From contig SLGN01000571.1 in the NCBI GenBank assembly GCA_007123695.1, forward strand, positions 1 to 8,364: a stretch of DNA of 8,364 bases, read 5' to 3'. This DNA is from Verrucomicrobiales bacterium. GTDB taxonomy: Bacteria > Verrucomicrobiota > Verrucomicrobiia > Verrucomicrobiales > DEV007. Position 1 is the stretch's first letter. Every line of letters begins with the position of its first letter. The notes beneath the pieces are model-generated. The model saw only the letters and a list, made by a program, of their open reading frames with translations. It searched no databases and was not told the origin of the DNA. Below are positions 1 through 4,982 of the stretch, piece by piece. Both the position numbers and the translations under genes were made by a program.

Positions 1-440
1 CAAAATCCCACGACGTCGAAACCGTTCTCAACCAAGAGAGCCGCGGCACGCGCAGCTCGCCCGCCTTGGTTTCAAGCGGTGACCACAGGTTGGCCGATCG
101 GGATCTCCCCGAGCCGTTGCTCGAGTTCGTCGATCGGGATGTGGAGGTGTCGCGCGAGGGTGCCGAGTTCGCGGATCTCTTCGGCGCTGCGCACGTCGAG
201 GAAGGTGATTTCACCGCTCTCGTGGAGCTCCGCGAGTTCTGATGGGCTCAGCTTCGACGAGGCGGTTCCGGAACCGCTGCGGTCTCCCGAGCCCCCGCAA
301 GCGGCAAAGAGCACGAGCGAGGCGAACGCCACCAAAGCTGCGTAGCCATGTTCCAGCCAAAGCCGCCAACTGTTGCGGCGGTTGCGAAGGGGGCCTTCGA
401 CCGGCATGGAGCGTCGATTTGCGATGGGTTCAGTTTTCAT
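1..440 (-). CDS. Probable selenocysteine-containing rhodanese-domain lipoprotein (3' end beyond window)
   Basis: This is a predicted envelope sulfurtransferase-type protein. The chosen start is ATG 440-438 (MKTEP...); a TTG at 479 and an ATG at 407 are alternatives. An arginine-rich N-region and a hydrophobic stretch end in LVLFAAC, a lipobox-like site, so the mature protein is probably a lipoprotein. A Ser/Gly linker follows. The rhodanese domain then shows LDVRSAEEI and LHIPIDELEQRLGEIP, matching the family's LDVR..EE and IP..EL..RL..lP signatures. The frame reaches TGA at 74-72 directly after PVVTA, where the family has the catalytic Cys of the CxxGxR loop. The same frame continues to the left edge as NQGGRAARAAALLVENGFDV, the expected post-catalytic sequence. 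Read with Sec at residue 123, the loop is U-N-Q-G-G-R. A hairpin begins at the next base. Alternatives are a recent Cys-to-stop mutation or a sequence error. Rhodanese assignment is near certain; Sec readthrough is likely but unproven. Confidence 0.78.
30..71 (-). promoter_or_regulatory. Candidate bacterial SECIS element
   Basis: On the minus strand the base after TGA (74-72) begins a two-tier hairpin. The outer arms AACCAAG (71-65) and CTTGGTT (36-30) pair perfectly over 7 bp. An asymmetric internal loop follows (GCGGGC at 64-59 against a single T at 37). The inner arms GAGCTGCG (58-51) and CGCGGCTC (45-38) pair over 8 bp with one U-G wobble. The apical loop is CGTGC (50-46). The loop starts 21 nt after the TGA and has G as its second base. 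As I know the family, bacterial SECIS elements lie directly 3' of the UGA inside the coding region, place a small loop about 16-37 nt away, and carry a G in the first two loop positions. All of this is met. SelB recognition is inferred. Confidence 0.68.
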
Positions 441-558
441 GGTTCGTGTAGAGTGGCGCTGTCCAACCTGACGCAGCAAGCAAAGTTCGCTTCCATCTCC
501 ACGTCAAGCCTGCGGAAGCGGCATCGGGCAAAAACATTCAAAAAACAAGGATGTTTAT

Positions 559-587
559 TTGCAATTTTTGTGCGAGGGTGTTAGAAT
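559..587 (+). promoter_or_regulatory. Candidate sigma70 promoter for the RAYT gene
   Basis: TTGCAA (559-564) lies 17 nt upstream of TAGAAT (582-587), matching the -35 and -10 consensus at 4 and 5 of 6 positions. It sits in the most AT-rich stretch of an otherwise GC-rich window. Transcription would begin near 594, giving a leader of about 18 nt before the ATG at 612. An inverted repeat AAACAT (532-537) / ATGTTT (551-556) lies just upstream and an imperfect 14-bp palindrome (580-593) overlaps the -10. Either could be an operator, but nothing proves it. Confidence 0.45.
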
Positions 588-611
588 TCGAACGACCATG
601 CTTTTAGAATC

Positions 612-1724
612 ATGAAGAAACGCCGCATCATAGTTTCGCCCGGATCAGGGCGGTCATTTTACCATTGCATTTCGCGCGTCGTCGACCGGCGCATCGTCTT
701 CCATGCTGCGGAGAAGGAGGTCTTCCGCGCGATCCTGCGGAAGCTGGAGCGGTTCCTTGGGGTGAAGGTGGTGACTTATTGCCTGATGGGCAACCACTTC
801 CACCTGCTGCTGGAGGTGCCGGACAAGGAGGCGATGCCGAAGATGGATGCGGGACAGTTGCTGGAATTCCTGCCGCTGCTCTATGACGAGGTGGTGGTGG
901 AACAGGTGGCGAGGGAGTTGGAATCGGCGCGGAGCTCGGGGAATCTGGGGTGGGAACGGAGGGTCCTGGAGCGCTACGAGCGGCGGCGCTTCGACCTCTC
1001 GGTGTTCCTGAAGGAGCTGAAGCAGCGGGTCTCGATTTTCTTCAACCGACGGAACGGGCGGGTCGGGACGTTGTGGGAGGCGCCGTTCAAGAGCGTCTTG
1101 CTGGAGGGGGGCGAGGGGACTCTGCGGACGGTGGCAGCCTACATTGACCTGAATCCGGTGAGGGCGGGGCTGGTGGAGCGTCCGGAGGACTACCGATGGA
1201 GCGGCTACGGCGAAGCCTGCGGCGCGGGCAAGGGGGCGGAGACGGCGCGTGCGGGGCTGCGGTCGATCACGCGGGAGGGACTGGAGCATCCCAGTTCCTG
1301 CGCGGGTGACAGTACGGTTGATGCCGCGGGAGCGGCGGGTCACGTGAATTTGCCGGACTGGGCGGAGGTGCAGCGGCGCTACCGGCTGTTGCTCTACTCG
1401 GAGGGTCGCGAGCAGAGGCCCGACGAAGTGACGGGCGAAGGCGGACGGGCCGGGATCGCGGCGGAGGAGTGCGAGCGGGTCGTCGAGGCGGGCGGGGCGA
1501 TGCCTTTGGCGGAGGCTTTGCGACGCAAGGTGCGCTATTTCAGCGACGGGGCGGTGATCGGATCGACCGCGTTTGTCGAAGGGGTCTTCGAGCAGCTCAG
1601 GGTCGAAGGGCGCACGGGTCCAAAGCGCAAGACCGGGGCGCGGAGGATGCGGGGAGCAGATTTCGGAGATCTCCGCTCGCTCCGCGACCTGCGCGAGCAA
1701 CCGCTCGGAGCGGTCCATGGATGA
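612..1724 (+). CDS. REP-associated tyrosine transposase (RAYT), Y1/HUH family
   Basis: This is a single-strand DNA transposase-like protein of the IS200/IS605-related Y1_Tnp family, 370 aa. The N-terminal domain shows the usual RAYT pattern: FYHCISRVVDR (16-26), VTYCLMGNHFHLLLEV (54-69) with the metal-binding HUH pair H62/H64, then FFNRRNGRVGTLWEAPFKS (143-161) and AAYIDLNPVRAGLVERPEDY (175-194). The C-terminal extension has KVRYFSDGAVIGSTAFVEGV (306-325) and GPKRKTGARRMRGADFG (336-352), which I associate with the long RAYTs of Verrucomicrobia and Planctomycetes. RAYTs are normally single-copy, vertically kept chromosomal genes associated with REP hairpins, not self-mobile elements. I see no terminal inverted repeats or target duplication here. 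The gene appears intact. I could not place the catalytic Tyr with confidence: the FFN segment before GTLW has Phe where some relatives carry Tyr. There is no clear ribosome binding site before the ATG. Confidence 0.9.
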   Translation: MKKRRIIVSPGSGRSFYHCISRVVDRRIVFHAAEKEVFRAILRKLERFLGVKVVTYCLMGNHFHLLLEVPDKEAMPKMDAGQLLEFLPLLYDEVVVEQVARELESARSSGNLGWERRVLERYERRRFDLSVFLKELKQRVSIFFNRRNGRVGTLWEAPFKSVLLEGGEGTLRTVAAYIDLNPVRAGLVERPEDYRWSGYGEACGAGKGAETARAGLRSITREGLEHPSSCAGDSTVDAAGAAGHVNLPDWAEVQRRYRLLLYSEGREQRPDEVTGEGGRAGIAAEECERVVEAGGAMPLAEALRRKVRYFSDGAVIGSTAFVEGVFEQLRVEGRTGPKRKTGARRMRGADFGDLRSLRDLREQPLGAVHG

Positions 1725-1829
1725 TGTCGCGTTCGTCGCGGCGAATTCAGGAGAGCATCGAGGGGAACAAAGCCTTTTCGCCAAGTTCCCGGAAATCCCC
1801 CGTACCGGTGTTTGAACGGCGCTGGCGAA

Positions 1830-1855
1830 CAACGGGGAAGTCCTTCCTGCCGTTG
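1830..1855. repeat. Imperfect palindrome/hairpin, possible REP-like element
   Basis: CAACGG (1830-1835) pairs with CCGTTG (1850-1855), and inside it GGAA (1836-1839) pairs with TTCC (1844-1847) around a GTCC loop. The only interruption is a 2-nt bulge (TG, 1848-1849). That gives 10 bp in 26 nt, about 105 nt downstream of the RAYT gene. It has the size of a REP hairpin, but no GTAG-type head is next to it and there is no second copy in the window. There is no T-run, so a standard intrinsic terminator is unlikely. Confidence 0.4.
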
Positions 1856-1996
1856 TCGAGGGCGGGCGCGCATGGGGAGCGCCTGGGGGCGGCAGACCGG
1901 CGCCATTCGGCGATGGTGGGCCGAAGAATGCGCTTGCCATGGGCGGGCGGTTCGGGTTTACCCTGCGAGTGTCGGGCGCGCTTTGTGCAATGGCTT

Positions 1997-2014
1997 CTTC
2001 CCGATCTTCCCGAT
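1997..2014. repeat. Tandem 9-bp direct repeat
   Basis: CTTCCCGAT occurs twice head to tail (1997-2005 and 2006-2014), ending 17 nt before the asparaginase ATG. It occupies the region where a leader or ribosome binding site would lie. No function is evident; replication slippage is the simplest origin. Confidence 0.6.
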
Positions 2015-2031
2015 TCTATTCCTGCCTGCCT

Positions 2032-3027
2032 ATGAAGACGATGCGAGCTCTCCTAGCCACCTTTCTTTTCCTAGCTCCGCTCGCGGTGTTCTGCGGGGAG
2101 GAAAGGGCCGTGCTCCTCATCCACGGCGGGGCCGGGGTGAGGCGGGCCGATCTCGAAGAGGAGCGCGAGGCGGCGGTGCGGGCTGTGCTGGAGGAGGCCC
2201 TGAGGGCGGGGCACGCGGTGCTGCTGGGCGGGGGCTCGAGCCTCGACGCGGTCGAGCGGGCCATTGTGGTGATGGAGGATGCGCCCGAGTTCAACGCGGG
2301 GCGCGGCTCGGCGCTGAACTCGGAGGGCGTCGTCGAGATGGATGCTTCGATCATGGACGGCGGGGACTTTCTCGCGGGCGCGGTGGCCGGGGTCGTGGAG
2401 GTGCGCAATCCGATCGTTCTCGCCCGCCGGGTCATGACGGAGACGCCCCACGTGCTTCTCATCGGCGAGGGAGCGGGGCGTCTCGCCCGCGAGCAGGGTC
2501 TGGTCTTCGAGGCGCCGGAGTGGTTCGTGATGCCGCGCCAGCAGGAGCGGCTGGAGCGGGAGAAGCGCCGGTCCGGAGCGGCGAATCCGGCGGCGGGCGA
2601 ACCTGCCGCACGCATGGGCACGGTCGGGGCCGCGGCCCTCGATGCGACGGGACGGCTCGCGGCCGGCACCTCGACCGGCGGCATGGCCAACAAGCGTCCG
2701 GGGCGGGTGGGGGACTCGCCCCTGATCGGCGCCGGCACCTACGCGGAGAACGGGGTCTGCGGGGTCTCGTGCACGGGGCACGGGGAATACTTCATCCGCG
2801 GCGTCCTCGCCCACGAGGTCGCGGCGTTGATGAAGCACGGAGGTCGGGACGTCGCCGCAGCCGCGCGGGAGGCCATCCATGGGCAGCTCGAGGAGCGAGG
2901 CGGCACCGGCGGAATGATCGCCCTCGACGCGGAGGGGCGCGTCGGAATCGCCTTCAATACCGAGGGAATGTACCACGGCTGGATCACCGAGGCGGGCGAG
3001 GTCCGCATCGAGATCTTCGATCAATAG
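2032..3027 (+). CDS. Exported plant-type L-asparaginase / isoaspartyl peptidase (Ntn hydrolase)
   Basis: A 331-aa threonine-type Ntn hydrolase. The family cleaves isoaspartyl dipeptides and L-asparagine after splitting itself into alpha and beta subunits. Residues 1-20 (MKTMRALLATFLFLAPLAVF) form a signal peptide, so the enzyme should act outside the cytoplasm. The alpha part has LLIHGGAGV (28-36), GGGSSLDAVERA (66-77) and FNAGRGSALNSEG (87-99). The autocleavage site and nucleophile are in MGTVGAAALD, with Thr197 heading the beta subunit. The second conserved block is TSTGG (213-217), followed by KRPGRVGDSPLIGAGTYA (221-238), whose Arg225 and Asp228 correspond to the substrate-carboxylate/amine-binding pair, and finally GTGGMI (291-296). 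All key residues are present. I chose ATG 2032 over an in-frame ATG at 1939 because the signal peptide begins there. The 34-nt gap to the next gene suggests an operon. Related glycosylasparaginases share the fold, so exact substrate is uncertain. Confidence 0.92.
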   Translation: MKTMRALLATFLFLAPLAVFCGEERAVLLIHGGAGVRRADLEEEREAAVRAVLEEALRAGHAVLLGGGSSLDAVERAIVVMEDAPEFNAGRGSALNSEGVVEMDASIMDGGDFLAGAVAGVVEVRNPIVLARRVMTETPHVLLIGEGAGRLAREQGLVFEAPEWFVMPRQQERLEREKRRSGAANPAAGEPAARMGTVGAAALDATGRLAAGTSTGGMANKRPGRVGDSPLIGAGTYAENGVCGVSCTGHGEYFIRGVLAHEVAALMKHGGRDVAAAAREAIHGQLEERGGTGGMIALDAEGRVGIAFNTEGMYHGWITEAGEVRIEIFDQ

Positions 3028-3040
3028 GCACGGTTTCCTC

Positions 3041-3064
3041 ACTCGATGACTCGATGACCCTATG
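3041..3064 (+). repeat. Degenerate 8-bp tandem repeat containing the permease start codon, with two mini-ORFs
   Basis: Two perfect copies of ACTCGATG (3041-3048, 3049-3056) are followed by ACCCTATG (3057-3064), a third copy with two changes. The ATG of the third unit is the permease start. Because the unit is 8 bp, the three ATGs lie in three frames. The first reads Met-Thr-Arg-stop and its TGA (3055-3057) overlaps the second ATG. The second reads Met-Thr-Leu-stop and its TGA (3063-3065) overlaps the permease ATG. Each junction is thus ATGA, the arrangement used for termination-reinitiation coupling. No Shine-Dalgarno sequence precedes any of them, so actual translation is uncertain. Confidence 0.65.
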
Positions 3065-4057
3065 AAGCGCATCCTTGGAATCTTCGTCCTACTCCTCGTG
3101 GTCTACCTGGCCGCCTGGCTGATGAGCGATCTGGTCACTGGTCGCCGCAGCTTTTTTTCGGCATTCAACCAGGCGAACTTGCTCCGGCGCACAGCCCTCT
3201 TCGGCATCCTCGGAGTCGGAGTGGCCTTCGTCATCATTTCCGGTGGCATCGACCTTTCGATCGGGTCGGTCGTCTGCCTCGTCGGCGTCGGTTTTCCCTG
3301 GATGCTCTCGCTCGGGGTGCCGGTCTGGCTGGCGCTGGGCAGCGCCTTCGCGACGGTGCTCGCGATCGGTCTGTTCCATGGAGCGCTGGTGACTCTCGGA
3401 CGTCTCCAGCCTTTCGTCGTGACGCTTTGCGGGTTGTTGCTCTACCGGGGCGTCGCGAGAGGCATCACCAACGACCAGACGGCCGGATTCGGCGACGGGC
3501 TGAAGGGTCTGCGCTGGCTAGCCAACGGGGAAATCCCGCTGTTCGGAGGCTTCGGGCTGCCGGTGCCGTGCCTGATTCTCGCGCTGGTGGCGGGCGGCGC
3601 GGCGATCCTGCTGAACCGTACGGTCTACGGGCGCCATCTCCTCGCGCTGGGCAACAACGAGGAGGCGGCCCGCTACAGCGGGGTGCGGACGCGCTGGATC
3701 ACGCTGGGCGCCTACGTCATCAGCTCGCTGCTCGCGGGTCTGGGCGGGCTGCTTTTCGTGCTCGACACGAACTCGGCCCAGCCGAGCGATTTCGGAAACT
3801 TCTACGAGCTCTTCGCCATCGCCGCGGCGGTGCTCGGCGGATGCAGTCTGCGCGGGGGATCGGGCACGGTCGCGGGGGTCGTCATCGGCACGGCTCTGAT
3901 CCAACTGCTGCGCAACACGATCACTCTGGTGGACTGGATCCCGCAGAACATCGAGTATGCGGTGATCGGCGCGGTGATCCTCGCCGGAGCGGTCGGCGAC
4001 GAGATCGCGAAGTGGCTCGCCTCGCGCCGCGTGCCGGCGAATGCAAGGGATCTCTAG
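3062..4057 (+). CDS. ABC transporter permease, RbsC-like (BPD_transp_2 / branched-chain-type fold)
   Basis: A 331-aa inner-membrane permease of the family that imports ribose and other monosaccharides, working with a periplasmic binding protein and an RbsA-type ATPase. Hydrophobic segments run through the whole length, starting with 4-21. Diagnostic motifs are VIISGGIDLSIGSVV (57-71), the family's most conserved stretch; YGRHLLALGNNEEAARYSGV (189-208), the cytoplasmic loop that contacts the ATPase; and FAIAAAVLGGCSLRGGSGTV (251-270). Length and motif order are normal and the gene looks intact. The start ATG lies in an octamer repeat and has no clear Shine-Dalgarno. It follows the peptidase gene by 34 nt and precedes a small membrane protein by 14 nt. 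Neither an ATPase nor a binding protein is present in the window, so partners must be encoded elsewhere. The substrate cannot be named from sequence; a sugar or nucleoside is the family expectation. Confidence 0.9.
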   Translation: MKRILGIFVLLLVVYLAAWLMSDLVTGRRSFFSAFNQANLLRRTALFGILGVGVAFVIISGGIDLSIGSVVCLVGVGFPWMLSLGVPVWLALGSAFATVLAIGLFHGALVTLGRLQPFVVTLCGLLLYRGVARGITNDQTAGFGDGLKGLRWLANGEIPLFGGFGLPVPCLILALVAGGAAILLNRTVYGRHLLALGNNEEAARYSGVRTRWITLGAYVISSLLAGLGGLLFVLDTNSAQPSDFGNFYELFAIAAAVLGGCSLRGGSGTVAGVVIGTALIQLLRNTITLVDWIPQNIEYAVIGAVILAGAVGDEIAKWLASRRVPANARDL

Positions 4058-4071
4058 CTGTTGCCGGATTC

Positions 4072-4500
4072 ATGACTCCCGATCCGATGCCCCCCGCCAC
4101 GTCCGCCGAACTGGAGCGAAAGCTCGGGATTCTGGTCTGGGCCTTCGTCGTGTTGGCTGCGGGCATCATGGCCGTGCTGGGGCTGGTCGGCGTAAGGATC
4201 GCGATGATCGTCCCAACGTTCGAACGAATCTTTGCCGAAATGCTCGGCGACAAGCCTTTGCCGGGAATGACCCAGGGGCTCATCGAACTGAGTCGGCTCG
4301 CCGCCGGATGGCTGCTGCCGATCCTGGCTTTGATGCTGCCGGCCGTCGGCATTGCCTTCCTGATGGCGTTCCGCACCAGGCCCATCGCTTGGATGGTCGC
4401 GGTCGGGACCATCTTTCTCCAGATGGCGGTCGCCGCGCTGGTGGTGTTCGCGCTTTATCTGCCGATGATGTCGATCATCGTGGAAATGAACGGGCTTTGA
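4072..4500 (+). CDS. Small membrane protein with GspF-like motif, function unknown
   Basis: A 142-aa protein, probably with three membrane segments (about 18-46, 79-100 and 104-135). The loop after the first segment reads IVPTFERIFAEML (46-58) and then LPGMTQGLIELS (63-74). This resembles the P-x-F-x-x-I-F ... LP-x-x-T pattern of the T2SS-F domain in type II secretion/type IV pilus inner-membrane proteins (GspF/PilC). The protein ends with LPMMSIIVEM (130-139), also reminiscent of the GspF C-terminus. GspF proteins are near 400 aa with two such domains, so at most this is a distant single-domain relative, and the likeness could reflect general membrane-protein composition. ATG 4072 was chosen because it follows the permease stop by 14 nt; frames open further upstream only overlap the permease. 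Probably co-transcribed with it. The TGA stop at 4498-4500 shows that TGA serves as a normal stop elsewhere in this genome. Confidence 0.72.
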   Translation: MTPDPMPPATSAELERKLGILVWAFVVLAAGIMAVLGLVGVRIAMIVPTFERIFAEMLGDKPLPGMTQGLIELSRLAAGWLLPILALMLPAVGIAFLMAFRTRPIAWMVAVGTIFLQMAVAALVVFALYLPMMSIIVEMNGL

Positions 4501-4527
4501 GACCGTGGCGGGCGGGCGCGAGGTTGT

Positions 4528-4875
4528 TCATTCGAAGAATTCGATCGAATCTCCGGGCTCGAACCGGACTCCTCCGTCTTCGAAAAACCGCCGAAGGCCT
4601 TCCGGATCGGCATCCGGATCAATGTCGGCGTGGATGAGCTGAGGCGCCGAAAACCATCCTTCCGCGCGTTCGGTCTCCCGGGGAGTTCCGAGCGGAACCA
4701 TCTCGACGACTCCGGGACCGAACCCGGGGTCGGAGCGGAAGCGTTGGTCGCCCCAGAGAACGACATCCGGCTGTGTGGCGGAATTCCCCTTGGAAAACCA
4801 AACGGCAACGCCGACCCAGAGAACGGCAAGGACTGCGGCAAGCGTCGCCCAAGTCCGGTAGTTCCCCTTTTCCAT
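4528..4875 (-). CDS. Small single-pass membrane protein, function unknown
   Basis: A 115-aa protein whose residues 9-27 form one hydrophobic segment after a short charged start (MEKGNYRTW), so it is probably anchored with its C-terminus outside the cytoplasm. The remaining ~85 residues are acidic, with HADIDPDADPEGL (82-94) and a terminal FEDGGVRFEPGDSIEFFE (98-115). I recognise no family. The reading frame is open far upstream through other genes, so the start is not fixed by a stop codon; ATG 4875 was chosen because the signal anchor begins there (ATG 4962 would add 29 residues). It lies 107 nt downstream of the DUF1501 gene on the same strand and converges with the plus-strand cluster across 27 nt. 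The polar-then-hydrophobic layout supports a real gene, but there is no homology evidence. Confidence 0.68.
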   Translation of the reverse strand: MEKGNYRTWATLAAVLAVLWVGVAVWFSKGNSATQPDVVLWGDQRFRSDPGFGPGVVEMVPLGTPRETERAEGWFSAPQLIHADIDPDADPEGLRRFFEDGGVRFEPGDSIEFFE

Positions 4876-4928
4876 GAAAGGAAGTGAAGCAGAAGCCGAC
4901 TCGGATTGGAACCCCGAAAGGTGGCGTC

Positions 4929-4960
4929 GCCCACAAGGCAAAATGGGCGGTGGGCCTTGC
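4929..4960. repeat. Overlapping alternative inverted repeats between DUF1501 and the small membrane gene
   Basis: GCCCAC (4929-4934) can pair with GTGGGC (4950-4955), while CAAGGC (4934-4939) can pair with GCCTTG (4954-4959). The two pairings share bases, so only one can form at a time. It lies 23 nt beyond the DUF1501 stop in the minus-strand reading. There is no T-run after either stem, so a standard terminator is not supported. An RNA structure between two operon genes or chance in GC-rich DNA are both possible. Confidence 0.35.
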
Positions 4961-4982
4961 ATCCCCGAGGCATTTCCCAAGC

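Larger units (their letters stand above)
1725..2031. other. Non-coding stretch between RAYT and the asparaginase gene
   Basis: I see no credible gene in these roughly 300 bases. The open frames crossing it on both strands are low-complexity Arg/Gly/Ala translations expected from GC-rich DNA. It holds one strong hairpin (1830-1855) and a tandem 9-bp repeat (1997-2014) just before the next gene. No good -35/-10 pair was found for the asparaginase gene. Confidence 0.6.

Noticed and set aside
72..74. TGA as the natural end of a shorter rhodanese protein
   Set aside because: It would end directly before the catalytic residue, while the same frame continues as conserved rhodanese sequence with an adjacent hairpin. 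Recent nonsense mutation remains possible but is the weaker explanation.
72..74. TGA read as tryptophan (alternative genetic code)
   Set aside because: TGA ends other genes in the window, for example at 1722-1724 and 4498-4500, and ordinary TGG encodes Trp throughout. Trp would also make no sense at the catalytic position.
654..1940. A 428-codon open frame antisense to the RAYT gene
   Set aside because: The translation is Pro/Arg/Leu-rich without domain character and lies opposite a clearly recognised transposase.
1812..3065. A 417-codon open frame overlapping the asparaginase gene
   Set aside because: The product is almost entirely Arg/Gly/Ala, a frame-shifted shadow of the asparaginase.
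4539..4550. Perfect 12-bp palindrome ATTCGATCGAAT near the convergent gene ends
   Set aside because: It lies in the last codons of the minus-strand gene (Ser-Ile-Glu-Phe region), lacks a loop and a T-run, and has no second copy. Not supported as terminator or operator.
4896..4912. T-arm-like GGGGTTCCAATCC on the minus strand, suggesting a tRNA
   Set aside because: The T-loop lacks the expected purine, the stem does not pair over 5 bp, and no acceptor, D or anticodon arms can be fitted around it.
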